Source: Casuarina equisetifolia (taxonomy: Eukaryota > Streptophyta > Magnoliopsida > Fagales > Casuarinaceae). From it: 64,000 nucleotides of DNA. The DNA is taken from NCBI GenBank assembly GCA_028551475.1, contig CM052359.1, positions 5,333,583 to 5,397,582 of the forward strand, given 5' to 3'. Position 1 is the stretch's first letter; every line of letters begins with the position of its first letter. Both the position numbers and the translations under genes were made by a program. Below are positions 34,949-48,744 of this stretch, in pieces. The notes under the pieces were generated by a model. It was not told where the DNA came from, ran no database searches, and saw only the letters and a list, made by a program, of their open reading frames with translations.

Positions 34949-36557
34949 TGTTGGAAAATAGGGTTTTGTTGTGACTGAAAATATTTTCTTGTAAATATCA
35001 ATTCTCAAATTATGTTTTTTCTAAATGTACAAAAGGAAAAAACTATAGCAAGTAAAAGGTGTATAAATTATAATATCAATTAATGATATTATAAAGAAAC
35101 TGGGTTTCTACATTTCCTCATAAAATATATTCTTAAAGTATTTGTGACATATATTCAAATAAATGTTGATTATTTGAATATATTGATTATTTAAATAATT
35201 CTTCAAGAAATATGAAATATACTTGAATTCTATCTTAGGAATATGATACTTGGTTTAGTGAAATTGCAGGAACAATATATTTGCTCAAATTCAATATATG
35301 CAATACATTACAAATGTGTTGATATTGGACTGTGTTGATATTAGACCAGATGTACATACTGAATATATGTTATTACTGTACTGGACTTTTGTTGTTAGAC
35401 TGTGAGAATATAGGTGCGGCCCAAGTTCACGTCAGCCTGCCTAATCCTTTCATGTTACGATGTCGTCTTGATCATTATCAGAGGCTTCTGTTATGGTGTC
35501 ATCTTAATCATTATCAGAGGCTTCCTGCTATGGTGTCATCTTGATCATTATCAAAGGCTTCCTGTTACGATGTCGTCTCGATCACATCAGAGGTTTCCTT
35601 GATACGCTTGTTGGCTATGACGTCGTCTCACTTAAGGGCACATAAGAGATGCTTATCCCTCAAGGGGTTATGCCCTAGCTGCTTCATTCTCTCCCCAACA
35701 CTGCCTTCATTTCTCTCAAGCGCCGAAGCTTCAAAGGGATAAATTTGAAGGAGACAGGCTATCAGAACGGTTGGATTTCGAATCAAAAGGTTGAAATGAG
35801 GCTGATTTAATGGATAGTCTACTATTCCTAACGGGAAGAAGGCTATGGTTCAGGTTTGATTAAAAAAGAAAACCCTAGATTTGCTTCTATTTAAAGGAGA
35901 TATGTACGTGAAGGTTTTCTCTTGATGAGTGACATCTATTTGAAGCATTCTCTTTGTGAAGATACTCTACTCAGCTTACTTACCATTTAATTCAAGATCA
36001 TACATCATTCAGTGGTTCATAAGCTTTCGATGATATTCGACTATTCAGTTTAATCTTTGATAATATCGTCAATCATAGCTTGTATAACATTATTTATGTG
36101 TTGATTTCACTTATAATCATTTTCTACATATAAATCTTGAGGAAAATCCAAAACCCTAATTTTTCCAAATTGGAGATTTCGTGATAAGAGCTTTGTATCT
36201 TGATATATTTGTTTGAATAGCTCCTTTGATCAGCAATATCCCATAAACTAACATATTATTTGGGGATTTGTTGTTGTATATGATCTTTTGATCATTATTT
36301 GTATTTGGACTTAGTAAAGGTGACTTCAATTGGTTAGATTGAAGGAGAAAAGGGTGGACGTAGGACTCTAAGGTAGAGTGCCGAACCACTGTGGTAAATT
36401 GGGTGTTGATTCTCTTGCTCTCTATTTGATTAAATATTTCTGTTTGATTGCACATTATCATATAAATTGCTAAAGTAATTGATTAGAATCGTTGAAAAGA
36501 ATATTTCAGTATAAGAACAATTCGACCCCCCTTCTTGTTAAGCCATAAAACCCAACA
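34949..36557 (+). repeat. 5' LTR of the nested Copia
   Basis: Begins TGTTGGAAAATAGGG and ends AACCCAACA, matching the 3' LTR at 41982-43602. Contains four copies of a 36 bp unit ('gatgtcgtcttgatcattatc...') at 35460-35606, against three copies in the 3' LTR (about 42479-42591). About 70 bp present in the 3' LTR near 43297-43366 is missing here. Confidence 0.93.
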
Positions 36558-36619
36558 ATTGTCATCTAGAGCCAGGTTCTTTGATTAAAAGGACTAACAT
36601 CCTAGAGTAGATCCATATT

Positions 36620-37560
36620 ATGGCTTTTGAAAAAAGGTTAGCTGTTACGGGGTTTAATAAACCTCCCTTGTTTGATGGCATTAACTTTAGGCATTGGAAA
36701 CAATTAATGCAAGTCTTCATAATAGGCCAAGATCCAGAAGCTTGGCGAGTAATCAAAAAAGGTATTACATTACCCAAAACTAATGAATGGTCAAAAAATG
36801 AAGCGAAAGTAATGGAGTTAAATGCTAAGTCCATGAATATGATCTATAGTGGCCTTAGAGCACATGAGTTTAACAAAGTGTCCTTTTGCATCACCGGTAA
36901 AGAAATTTGAAATAAGTTAGAAGTTATTTATGAAGGAACTAAAAAGGTAAAGTCTTCTAAAGTGAATATGCTTACACATGACTATGAATTATTTGTTATG
37001 AAAATTCTAAAACTATTAGTGATATGTTTGGTAGATTTACTGAAATCATCTCTGAACTTAAATTGCTAGGAAAAACCTATACAAATGAGGAAATGGTAAG
37101 AAAAATGTTAGTATCCTTACCCGAGAGTTGGGATCCTAAAAAGATGGCCATAGAAGAAGCTCATGACCTAGAGGTGCTGACCTTAGATGATCTGCTTGGT
37201 TCTCTTAAGACTCATGAAATGCAACTTATGAGAAGAGAAAAAAAAAGAAAATAGGAGATCACTTGCACTTAAAGTAAAAGTTGAAAAGGTTGAAGAGGAA
37301 GAGTCAAAAAATGATGAAGTAGCTCTTATAGCTAAAAGATTTAGAAAATTTCTAAGAAGATGGTTAAACAAAAACGTAGGGCAAAATAGGAGAAAAGAAT
37401 TAAATGAACCTAAGGAGAATGTGTGCTATAAATGCAGGAAACTAGGACATATCAAGATTGATTGTTTGACAATCAAGAAGAGAAACAACAAGAACAAAAA
37501 GAAGGCAATGATTGCTGCCTGGGATGATGAGAACTCCTCATCTAATGAAGAAACTTAAGA
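36620..37560 (+). pseudogene. Gag remnant of the nested Copia
   Basis: Open pieces at 36620-36910 and 37024-37254 carry the Copia gag N-terminus (LFDGINFRHWKQLMQVFI) and the UBN2-type middle (NEEMVRKMLVSLPESWDPK). A zinc knuckle of CCHC form (CYKCRKLGHIKIDC) lies at 37420-37464. A TGA at 36907-36909 and a frameshift near 37000 interrupt it. Confidence 0.85.
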
Positions 37561-37756
37561 AGAAGTTGCACATCTATGCCTAATCGCAACAGCAACTCTT
37601 GAGGAAGAAAATAATAAGGTAAACGATTTTGAACTGTTTCTTCAAATAAATTCTGGATTAGAAACTGCATTTTTTGACATAGTTGAATATACAAATAAAT
37701 TAAAAGATAAATATAGAAAGTTAAAAGCAAAAAATAAATCTAAAAAACAGGAACAT

Positions 37757-38626
37757 TTGACTTTTGTACAAAAAAATGATTTTATTGACAAACAAAGTAT
37801 AGAACTTACTGCATGTAAAGATCAAACTGAAAAGAAAAATGTCATGATTTTTTTAAATGATGACATTGTTATTTCTACTAATGTATACATGAAATATGAT
37901 GCTTGTATGAATGATATATATGAAAAACAAGGAAAACATGAGAACATGCAAAAAGGAGCAGAAACTTTCTGTAGTGACAGTGCATCCCTTAAGACTAAGA
38001 TACATGCAGATTTACATGTATGTATTGAAAATCTTGAAAATCTTAAGAATAGAATCCATGACCTTGAAAAAGAAAACTGTGACTTGAAATCAAAACTTGA
38101 TGCAAGTAACTTGCTATTAAAGAAATTTACAAATGGTAGTTGCATGTTAAATAGAATTCTAAACTCTCAAAGAGGTATATATGATAAAGCGGGATTAGGG
38201 TATAAATTGAATGATAAATCAAAATCATTCATTCATTTCTTTAAGGAAAAAGAATGTTCAATTCCGCTGCATAAAAATAAATGCTCTTTTTGCAGTTATT
38301 TTGGTCATGATTTTGATAAATGTCCTATAAGACTTAGAAAGGCTTGCAAAATAAAGAAACTTTGGCTGCCTAAGAATGACAAAAATCTAAGTCGAACTAA
38401 CACTCATGGACCCAAAGTAAAAATGGTACCAAGCACTCTAACAATTAAATTTTTTTTGCAGGATATAAGGGCACGGATAAGGAACAAAAAGCTCAAAAAC
38501 ATGTGGATTTTGGACAGTGGATGCTCTCGACACATGACTAGGATGAAGGAGCTTTTCTCAATGCTTGAGTTGAAAAATGGAGGAACGGTATCTTTTGAAG
38601 ATAACTCCAAAGGAAGAATAAGATGA
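37757..38626 (+). pseudogene. Gag C-terminal coiled coil and protease remnant of the nested Copia
   Basis: A 289-codon open frame. The Lys/Glu/Asp-rich first part is coiled-coil-like (NLENLKNRIHDLEKE). A Cys/His segment (CSFCSYFGHDFDKC) follows, then the aspartic protease signature WILDSGCSRHM near 38502-38535. A TGA at 38624-38626 replaces the usual Trp/Gly context, after which the frame continues as the protease end. Confidence 0.85.
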
Positions 38627-39712
38627 ATGGGAACAATAGGTAACTCTGATACCCTACTCATACCTAAAGTATTGCTTGTAGATGAGCTAAAATTTAACTT
38701 ACTTAGCATAAGTCAATTCTGTGATAAAGGATTCAGAATAAAATTTGGAAAAGAAAGTTATCTTGTTGAGTATGCTAACCATAAAATTATTGAAAAAAGG
38801 AAAGACAATATCTATATGCTTGATTTAAGCAAGATAAATGTTGAATAAACATGTTTGGTTGTAAATAGAAATATTGATGCTTGGTTATGGCATAGAAAGC
38901 TAGGACATGTAGGTCTAGGATTGATAGAAAAATTGTATAAGTACAATTTAGTAAAAGGTCTTCCTTCTTTAGAATTCAACAATGATAGGATATGTGAAGC
39001 ATGCATTAAAGGAAAACACACACAAAGTAGCTTCAAATCAAAGCTTGTGGTGAGCACATCTAGACCATTAGAAATACTGCACATGGACCTTTTCGGTCCT
39101 TTGAGTACATAAACATTGAATGGTAAACATTATGTCTTAGTTATTATAGATGACTATTCTAGATTCACATGGACATATATGTTTGCTAGGAAAGATAAAG
39201 CATTTGAAAAGTTTGCTAAATTCTGTAAAATGATTCAAAATGAAAAAGGTTTTTCAATTATAAAAATAAGAACTAATCATGGTGAAGAATTTGAAAACCA
39301 ACTTTTTGAAAAATTTTGTTCAGAAAATGGTATTTCACATAACTTTTCAGTTCCTAGAACACCACAACAAAATGGTGTTGTTGAAAGGAAAAATAGAACA
39401 CTTCAAAAGATGGCTAGAATCATGATGTGTGAATACAATCTTCCAAAACACTTTTAGGGAGAAGCTGTAAACACAACCTGTTATATTTCAAACCGTGCCT
39501 TAATAAGACCTATTTTGAAAAAGACACCCTTTGAGTTATTCTTTGAAAGAAAACCAAATATTTCATATTTTCATATTTTTGGAAGTAAATGTTTTGTTTT
39601 GAATCACGGAAAGGAATCACTTAAAAATTTGATTCCAAAAGTGATGAAAGAATATTTCTTGGATACTCTCATACAAGTAAAGCATATAGAATATTTAACA
39701 TACGCACTTTAG
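38627..39712 (+). pseudogene. Integrase region remnant of the nested Copia
   Basis: Contains the GAG-pre-integrase motif (LWHRKLGHVG, then CEACIKGKH) at about 38880-39030 and the integrase core (HMDLFGPL, IIDDYSRFTW, TPQQNGVVERKNRTLQ) at about 39080-39410. Stops at 38846-38848, 39110-39112 and 39456-39458 break the frame. Confidence 0.87.
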
Positions 39713-40017
39713 TTGTAAACTAGTCAATTCATGCTAAGTTTGAGGATGAATGCCAAAGCATCCTAGAAACTGAAACAAATGGTGGAACCAAAAGCATTCC
39801 AAATAGGGCTAAAGTTAAGGGGAAGTCTGAAACTAGAGAACCCTCATTTCCTAGAGTTAAGAATGAAGTAGATCACGACCATATTATAGGTGATCCAAAT
39901 GTTAGAGTAAGCACACGATCTTGGGTTCACAACACATGTGAACATCAAGCCTTTTTATCTCAAGTAGAGCCTAAGAAAGTAGATGAGGCTCTTGAGAATG
40001 AAAATTGGCTTCTTGCT

Positions 40018-41490
40018 ATGCAAGTAGTATTAAATCATTTTGAAAGAAACAAGGTCTGGAATCTAGTTCCTAGACCAAAGCACCATCCAGTCATAGGCAC
40101 AAAATGGGTATTTCGGAACAAACTAGATGAAAATGGTACCATCACTAGAAATAAGGCTAGATCAGTGGCACAAGGATATAGTCAAGAAGAAGGGATTGAC
40201 TATGATGAAACATTTGCACCTATAGATATATTAGAAGCTATTCGGATCTTACTTGCATTTGCTTACTGTATGAACTTTACCTTATTTCAAATAGATGTCA
40301 AAAGTGCATTTTTAAATGGCATTATAAAGGAAGAAGTATATGTTGAATAACCACCCAGATTTGAAGATCCAATTTACTCAAACCATGTCTTTAAATTATC
40401 AAAAGCTTTATATGGTTTGAAACAAGCTCAACGGGCTTGGTATGATAAATTAAGTTCATTCTTAATTAATCATGATTTCAGAAAAGGAAAAGTGGACAAC
40501 ACACTATTTATAAAGAACAAAGAAAAAGAAATTTTAATTGTTTAAACATATGTTGATGATATCGTGTTTGGTTTTACTAATTCTAAATTATGTGAAGAAT
40601 TTGCTGCATGCATGCAAAGTGAATTTGAAATGAGTATGATGGGTGAATTAACATACTTTCTTGTATTGTAAACCAAACAAACTAACAAAAGGACTTTTAT
40701 AAGTTAAACCAAATATACAAATGAATTGCTTAAGAAATATAATATGCATGATTTTAAACCAATGAACACACCAATGAGCACTTCTTTATCATTATCTAAT
40801 GATGAAGATGGAATTAGTGTAAACACGAAATTGTATCATGGCATGATTGGCTCCTTATTATACTTGATTGCATCCAGACCGAATATCATGTTTAGTGTGT
40901 GTCTATGTGCTAGATATCAATCTAATCCTAAAGAATCGCATCTAGTTGTTGTTAAGAGGATATTTAGATACCTTAGAGACACAGTTTCCCTAGGAATCTG
41001 GTACCCTAGAGACATCACTCTAGATTTGCATGCATTTAGTGACTCTAATTATGTTGGCTGCAAACTAGATAGGAAGAGTACAAGTGGTGGATGTCACTAT
41101 CTCGAAAATATGCTTATTTCTTGGCACTACAAGAAACAAAACTGTGTAGCTCTCTCTTTTACTAAAGTCGAATATATTGTTGTTGCTAGTAGCTGTGCTC
41201 AAATCTTATGGATGAAACAATAGTTAGAGGATTATGGAATCTTATCACATAAAGTTCCACTAAAATGTGATAACACAAGTGCCATAAATCTCACTAGGAA
41301 TCCTATCCAGCACTCTAAAATGAAACACATAGATATTAGACATCATTTCATTCGGGATCATGTTCAAAAAGGTGATGTTGTGCTTGAATTTGTGAGTACT
41401 GATAAGCAAATTACCGATATCTTAACCAAACCTCTACCAAAGGATAGATTTTATGCTCTTAGACGAGAACTTGGAATGTTACTTCCTGAA
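40018..41490 (+). pseudogene. RT-RNase H remnant of the nested Copia
   Basis: RT blocks are present in order: NKVWNLVPRP, GTKWVFRNKLDENG, GIDYDETFAP, QIDVKSAFLNG, ALYGLKQAQRAWYDKL and YVDDIVFG (40548-40571). RNase H follows with LHAFSDSNYVGCKLDRKSTSG near 41020-41090 and CDNTSAINLTRNP near 41260-41305. In-frame stops occur at 40348-40350, 40543-40545, about 40669 and 41221-41223. Confidence 0.88.
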
Positions 41491-41981
41491 CATCCTTGAA
41501 CTGTTTATTACTGTTATCTCTCTATTCTTTCATTGTTCTTCAAACTACTCGGTTTGAGGGGGAGCGGCTCTACTTTCACTCATGCAGCCTCCGATTAGTA
41601 CCTTACTCTTCTTTCTATTCCGTTACTGCTTGCTCATTTTTTTGTTGTTGTATCTTGTCTTGCTTACTTGCATAATCGTTCTTTTTGCTTATGACAAAAA
41701 GGGGGAGAGAATAGTGTGCACATGTAAACACTCATTTTTGACTATCAGTGCAAAATGTGGGTTACATATACATATCACTCCTGTTTAAACCATAATTTCT
41801 GCATGTTCTATACAAAATTTCGAAATCTAATAGACATATGCATAGGAGACATGCGTATGATCATATGATTGTATCTATGCTGCAATGATAAGTTGTGTTT
41901 CTTTTGAAAAACATAATTGATATTTGATGACATGTGTAATACTATTGAAATATATTTTGTCATCATCAAAAAGGGGGAGAT

Positions 41982-43602
41982 TGTTGGAAAATAGGGTTTT
42001 GTTGTAACTGAAAATGTTTTCTTGTAAATATCAATTCTCAAATTATGTTTTTCTAAATGTGCAAAAAGGAAAAACTATAGGAAATAAAAGGTATACAAAT
42101 TATAATATCAATTAATGATATTATAAAATAACCAGGTTCTTACATTTTCTCATAAAATATATTCTTAAAGTATTTGTGACATATATTCAAATGAATGTTG
42201 ATTATTTGAATATATTGATTATTTAAATAATTCTTCAAGAAATATGAAATATACTTGAATATATTCTATCTTAGGAATATGATACTTGGTTTGGTGAAAT
42301 TGAAGGAACAATATATTTGCTCAAATTCAATATATGCAATAGATTACAAATGTGTTGATATTGGATTGGATATACATGTTGAATATATGTTGTTACTGTA
42401 CTGGACTTTTGTTGTTAGACTATGAGAATATAGGTGCAGCCCAAGTTCACGTTAGCCTGCCTGATCTTGTTCATGTTACGATGTCTTCTTGATCATTATC
42501 AAAGGCTTCCTGTTACGGTGTTGTCTTGATCATTATTAGAGGCTTCCTGTTACGATGTCGTCTTGATCACATCAGAGGCTTCCTTGATACGCTTGTTGGC
42601 TACGACATCATCTCACTTAAGGGCATATAAGATATGCTTATCCCTCGAGGGGTTATGCCCTAGCCGCTTCATTCTCTCCCTGATGTTGCCTTCGTTTCTC
42701 TCAAGCACCAAAGTTTCAACGGGATAAATCTGAAGGAGACAGGCTGTCAGAACGATCGGATTTTGAATCAAAAGGTTGAAATAAGGATAATTTAATGGAT
42801 AGTCTACTATTCCTAACGAGAAGAAGGCTACGATTCAGGTTTGATTCAAAAAGAAAACCCTAGATCTGTTTTTATTTAAAGGAGATGTGTACGTGAAGGT
42901 TTTCTCTTGATGATTGACATCTATTTGAAGCATTCTCTTTATGAAGATACTCTACTCAACTTACTTACCATTTGATTCAAGATCATACATCATTCGGTGG
43001 TTCATAAGCTTTCGGTGATATTCAACTATTCGGTTAATCTTTGATAATATCGTCAATCATAGCTTGTATAACATTATTTATGTGCTGATTTCACTTATAA
43101 TTATTTTCTGCACATAAATCTTGAGGAAAATTTGAAACCTTAATTTCTCCAAATTGGAGATTTCATGATAGGAGCTTTGTATCTTGATATATTTGTTTGA
43201 ATAGCTCTTTTGATCAGCAATATCCCATAAACTAACATATTATTTGGGGATTTGTTGTTGTATATGATCTTTTGATCATTATTTGTATTCAAACTTAATA
43301 ATTCCTTTGAGAATGAATTATTTGGATTAGGGAGAACGTATTCTCCTAATCAGGTTGAGTAAAGGTGACTTCAATCAGTTAGATTGAAGGATAAGAGGGT
43401 GGACGTAGGACTCTAAGGTAGAGTGCCAAACCATCATGGTTAATTAGGTGTTGATTCTCTTGCTCTCTATTTAATTAAATATTTCTGTTTGATTGCATAT
43501 TATCATATAAATTTCTAAAGTAATTGATTAGAATCGTTGAGAAGAATATTTCGGTATAAGAACAATTCAACCCCCCTTCTTGTTAAGTCATAAAACCCAA
43601 CA
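41982..43602 (+). repeat. 3' LTR of the nested Copia
   Basis: Directly follows the polypurine tract and ends ACCCAACA, then the ATAAG duplication at 43603-43607. It differs from the 5' LTR by many substitutions, one fewer 36 bp unit and one additional 70 bp segment. Confidence 0.93.
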
Positions 43603-46600
43603 ATAAGCTATTAAGAAGATTAAATAGCTCAAATAGCAAGCCAAATGGAAGAAATGAAGTAAATGATGATAACATTTGCATAGACTTTGGGTGCAAACAA
43701 GGATAAGGGTGAAACTTTGGGTAGTTGTTAAGAAAAAGTTTATAAGGAACCCTTATAGAGGGCCAATAACTTTAGGAATAGGTCCCACACGAAAAGAAAG
43801 TCAAAGGTAGGTAAGGTTAAATTTCTAAAATATAATAGAAAATTTGATCTAGCATGATAGTTAATATGGTTGAGCTATTTTCTGATTGCTATAAAATCCT
43901 AGAAGAACAAAAAGTAACAATTGCCTCTTGGCATTTAGAAGGGGATACATTGATTTGGTATAAATTTTTAGGCAAAATGCTAGAAGTAGACCCATAACAT
44001 GGGAATGGTTCACTTAATCTATGATGGATACTTACAAGCTAACTAAGTACCACAATACATATATAGAATTTTGTAAGCTAAGGCAAACTAAGGATGTATA
44101 GGAGTACTAAGCTAAATTTTATAAATTAATCATGAAGATAGGTGACAATCTTATTGACAAATAGAAAGTTGGGTTCTTTTGGTTAGCTTAAAGGAAAATC
44201 TTATGTTGAATGTTCAATCTAAGAATCTAGTTAATTTTCCACAAGTTGTTGGCTATGCTAAATTTTTTAAGGCAAAGAACAAGTTAGAAGCTTGTTTTAC
44301 AATGGCAAGTACAAGGAGGGTGGTAACTTCAAATGCATGTAAACCTAAGCCAAATTCTCCCATTAAGAGGGTGAAAGGAGTAGAAATGGAAGAATGTAGA
44401 AGGAAAGGGTAATGTTTTCATTATGATGAAAGATTTACTTTGGGACATAAGTATAAGCAACTATTTGTGCTTTTGGTAGATATTCGGGAAGAGAAAGCAA
44501 AGGAAAGTTTGAAGCAAGAATGAGATCAACAAGTAAGGGAACAAGAGATAATGTTAATTAAGAACCAAGAGCAACCCATAATATCTCTCAATGCATTGAA
44601 AGGGGTGTTACTCCTTAAACTATAAAAGTGAAAGGAAAGGACAATAAAAAGGAATTTGGCATTTGGTTTTTAATGTATGAAAGGAGTACTCATAACTTTT
44701 TATCCATATAAATAAATAAAAAGGTAGGGTTGCAACCAAGCAAGGAGGATGGATTAGTAGCACTTATGGCTATTGGGGGTAAGGTAAAGTGTGAAGGGCT
44801 ATGCCATTCAATAGAGGTAAAGTTTCAAAAAGAATGATTTTTTATGGACTTTTTGGTGCTAAAATTATAAGGGAATGATGTTATGTTGAGTTTTTAATAA
44901 ATGGAATCACTACAACATGTTCTTTTGGACTTTAAAAACTCAATAGTAAAGTTTGGAAATGAAGAAAGGAAGATTGTATTGAAAGAATATAGAGGGGTAC
45001 TTTGTAGAATAATGGAAAAGTCATCAATAGAGAAGGAGTTAGAAAAGTCAAAAGCTAGATTCCCGATGTGTATTTAGGGAGACAAGTATCTTGAATTTGA
45101 AGATTTGAAAGACAAACAACATGGGAAAGCTAAATTGATAAATGTTAAGAATATAAACGATCAACATATGGAAAGAAGAAAAGTGTTGGATGAGTTATTA
45201 GAAAAAATACGCCAAAGTCTTTGAGGAACCATAAGGATTGCCTTTTAACCAATTGGTAGATCATAAAATTCCTTTTAGGGAGGGTGTGAGTCCAATTACT
45301 ACCGATCCTTATAGATATCCCCATCATAAAAAAAAGAATAATAAAGGAATTGGATAATGAAATATTAAGGTCAGGGGTGATTCACCTTAGCAACAATCCT
45401 TATTTATTTCTAGTGTTATTGGTTAAGAAGTATGATAGGTCTTGGAAAATGTGTGTTAACTGTACATCACTAAATTGAATAACTATTAAAGATAAATTTC
45501 TAATTCTTATAGTTAATGAGTTGATTAATGAGCTTTATGAGGCTTGATTTTTCACAAAACTAGATTTGTACTCAAGGTATCATCATATTAGAATACAACA
45601 AAAGGACATTGAGAAGACAATTTTTTAAATCCATGAAGACCATTATGAATTCTTAGTTCTACCTTTTAGGATGTCAAATGTCCCTTTCACATTTTAGGTC
45701 CTTATGAATCAAGTATTTAGAGAATATTTAAGGAATTTTGTATTTTTTTTTTACAAAATTTTAATATACAACAAAGATTGGGATGAACATTTGGATCATA
45801 TTGAAAGAGTATTCAAGATTTACAAAAAGAGTAGTTGTTTTTTAAAAAAGTAAGTGTTCCTTGGGGAAAAAAGGTGTGTTACTTGAGGCATATCATAAGA
45901 AAGAATGGAGTTTTAACAAATCCTGCTAACATGTCCACGGCCTAAAAATCTCAAAAAATTAAAAGCTTTCTTAGGGTTGGCTAGCTATTACAAGAAATTC
46001 ATACAAAATATGAAGTTCTAGCTGCACCTTTAACACAATTGCTTAAAAAGGGGAATTACCAATGGATTGAACAAATAAAAAAGGCTTTTAATATGCTAAA
46101 GCACACAATGACCAAAGCTCTTATGCTATATTTACCATATTTTTGTAAGACATTTATAGTTGAAACTAATGTATCTAACATTGGTGTTGGCACAATGTTG
46201 TCACAAGGTCAAGGTCCAACAGGTTTTTTTAGTAAAGCTTTAAAAGGAAAATTTGTATATGAGAAAAAGTTAATGGCCATGATATTAGCCATTCAAAAGT
46301 GGAAGACTTATTTGTTAGGACAACATTTCATTGTACGCATTGAGCTAGTAAAGTTGCAAATTAGAAAAAAAAAAAAAAGATGTAAAGATTAAAGGCATTT
46401 CTAGGCTAATTCCAGATAGTTAAAAGTTGTTCAAAAGGAAGTAAATAATTATCCAAAAATACAAGATTTGTCTAAACAAATTTTATGAGGAAAGGCTAGG
46501 AGAAATTTGAAAGATGAGTTAGTGTATTGGAAGGGTTGAATTTACTTACTAGTAAATTTAGGGATAATTAATGATATAGCTAAAGAGATGTATGTTGATA

Positions 46601-47841
46601 CTTATGAAGGAATTAGAAAAATATTATGAAGGATCAAGAGGGTATTTGCATGGAAAAACATGAAAAAAAAAGGTTAGAAAAATAGTGATGAACTATGAAA
46701 TATGTCAGAGGAACAAGGTTAAAAATTTTTCCCTTACTAGTTTGGTGCAACCATTGCCCATTTTTTAAGAAATTTGGTTAGCCTTGTTTGTAGACTTTAT
46801 TGAAAGGCTACCTCCATTGGAAGGTAAAACAACAATAATAGTTATGATGGCTAGGCTACCAAAGATGATCCATTTTATACCCCTTAAACATCCTTTTATA
46901 ACAATAATAGTGGCAAAGGATTTTTTTTGGCAAGGTGGTAAAACTCTATGGAATGTCTAAAACAATTGTAAGTGACATGGATCTCATTTTTACTAGTGCC
47001 TTTTAGATAGAGCTATTTAATTTACAGGGCGCTCGTATCCATCATTCATCAACTTACCATCCCCAAATTGATGGACAAACAAAAGTAATGAATAAACTTT
47101 TGAGATGTATTTATGATGCATTATAAGGGATGAACCCAAAAATTAGGTTACATGGCTACCATGGGTGGAATTATGCTATCATATTAGTTCACATAGCTCT
47201 ACATGTAAGAGTCCTTACAAAATTGTCTATGAATGATCTCCGCTTAGTTTACTTTCATATATCCTTGAATCAATAGTTGTGAAATCTATAAAATAAGAAC
47301 TTATGAGTGGAAACAAAATTATCAAGGAGGCAAAGCATAAGATTTTGGGGGCACAACACATGATGAAATAGAATCACAATAAGCATTGAAGAGAAGAGTC
47401 CTTTGAAGGTAGGGACATGGTCTACTTAAGGTTATAGTTATATAAAAGTTTGTCAATAGCTTTTAGAAGGGATCAAAAGCTTGCTCCAAGGTATTATGGA
47501 CCTTTTGAAGTAGAAAGAAGAATGGAATCTATAACTTATAAATTGAAACTTCCACCTGAATACAAAATACATCCCATATTCCATTTATCTTCTTTGAAAA
47601 AGGGCATTAGCCCTACTATCCATGTGTAATCAAAATTACCTCAGATATTAAAGAATGATGGAGTGTTAATTATGCAATCACAAGCAATCTTGAATTAGAA
47701 AACAAAGAAGGGAAAGATGAAGATTCTAGGGCATTGGAAAGACTTAGCACTAGAGGTAGCAACTTGGGAGAAGCTAAAGACAATGAAGGAGAGATATCCA
47801 TATATGAACCTTGAAGGCTAGGTCTTTGGATGAGAGAATGG

Positions 47842-48640
47842 TATTAGAACATATGTGGGCTATTTTTGTTAGATTATTGATGGGCTTTATTAGTTTACAA
47901 TCCATGTTTATTTTATTATTTTGTAACTCATTAGTTTGTTAAAAAAACAATGTTGTAGGGTTCTTTTGGGTCTAGTATTTGTTAGGGCTTTTTAGGTAGA
48001 ATTGGAAGCATTTGGAATTTTGGAAAAAAATGGGAGTACCCCACTAGCTGGGAGTGTTATCCCCATGAGGTGCAAGTCTCCTTCAGGAAAGACCAAGTTT
48101 TCTCTTAAATTCTCTTTGATTTGTGTGTGGGTTTGTAGTTGAAAGTGGTAACCATGTTCTAGTTGGTTGACTTTTGTTTATTTGTAGTTAGTTGGACCCA
48201 CAAGTCCTAGTGGGTGGAGGCAAAAGCTAAGTTTCTTGTGGGAATCGGTGCTTAAAGTGGAGGACACTTTTGTAACCAATTTTAATGCGTTTTAGTTCTC
48301 TTTTCTGGATTTCTGTTGTGTGCTTTTTCATGGAATGCTCGGGAGCCTTTATTTGAGTTTACCATGCAACGTGCTATTGGGTTTATTTGAGCTGCCATTG
48401 TTATGCTTGTGTGGGGAAGAAGTGAATGCTTACAAGGTGTTTATTAAAAATCTTGAAAGGAAGGCCAGTTAAGTAGAAGGGAAGACTTTTGCAGAATTGG
48501 AGGTCTTTTAAGTTTGAAAATTTCCAAGAAAAATAAGAAGCAGTAGAAAGAGAAAAAAAAAAATCTTTGGCTTGGATTGGACTGGGCTTTGCCAGGAAAC
48601 AGACCCTTCACTGGATCTCAAGCCTGCCCCGAAACCAGCA
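47842..48640 (+). repeat. 3' LTR of the Gypsy element
   Basis: Begins near 'TATTAGAACATATGTGGG' after a purine-rich 'GGATGAGAGAA' and ends CCAGCA next to TTGGT (48641-48645), the right target-site copy. Confidence 0.85.
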
Positions 48641-48744
48641 TTGGTTAGGCTTTATGTTGTCTCATACATCTGTCGTAGTTTCTCACTTGTGTGGTATTAA
48701 TAGAAAGACCGACTACATAGGAATGGAAGGCAAAGAAAACATAC

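Larger units (their letters stand above)
34949..43602 (+). mobile_element. Nested Copia LTR retrotransposon (SIRE/Maximus-like), full length but dead
   Basis: 8,654 bp, bounded by TGTTGG...CCAACA LTRs of 1,609 bp (34949-36557) and 1,621 bp (41982-43602) and by ATAAG duplications. After the 5' LTR a degraded iMet primer-binding site is visible ('TGTCATCTAGAGCCAGG', 36560-36576). The polypurine tract AAAAAGGGGGAGAT lies at 41969-41982. Gag and pol are in the order gag, protease, integrase, RT, RNase H. The long LTRs and the type of gag and RT (ALYGLKQAQRAWYDKL) suggest the SIRE/Maximus lineage. No env-like frame follows pol: only about 480 bp separate pol from the 3' LTR. Several in-frame stops show that it cannot produce its own proteins. 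Confidence 0.93.
34170..48640 (+). mobile_element. Ty3/Gypsy LTR retrotransposon (chromodomain-like), decayed, hosting a nested Copia
   Basis: 14,471 bp in total, about 5.8 kb after removing the nested Copia. The 5' LTR is about 34170-34884. Just after it, 'TTTGGTATTGGACC' resembles an initiator-Met-tRNA primer-binding site. The 3' LTR is about 47842-48640, ending CCAGCA. Internal remnants run 43608-47838: a zinc-knuckle-like CFHYDERFTLGHK near 44412, Ty3-type RT text at about 45380-45900 (FTKLDLYSRYHHIRI), RNase H at 46039-46370 (VGTMLSQGQ, VYEKKLMAM), integrase pieces 46560-47300, and a chromodomain-like tail near 47720-47820 (GHWKDLALEVATWE). Every domain is broken by stops or frameshifts. 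It lies in intron 2 of expansin unit 2. Confidence 0.9.

Noticed and set aside
35460..35606. CRISPR-like array
   Set aside because: The 36 bp units are contiguous, without spacers, lie inside an LTR and recur in the partner LTR; this is a plant genome.
41491..41981. Possible env-like frame after pol of the nested Copia
   Set aside because: SIRE-type elements can carry one, but here only about 490 bp of mostly non-coding sequence precede the polypurine tract. The 68-codon frame at 41582 is merely hydrophobic AT-rich sequence.
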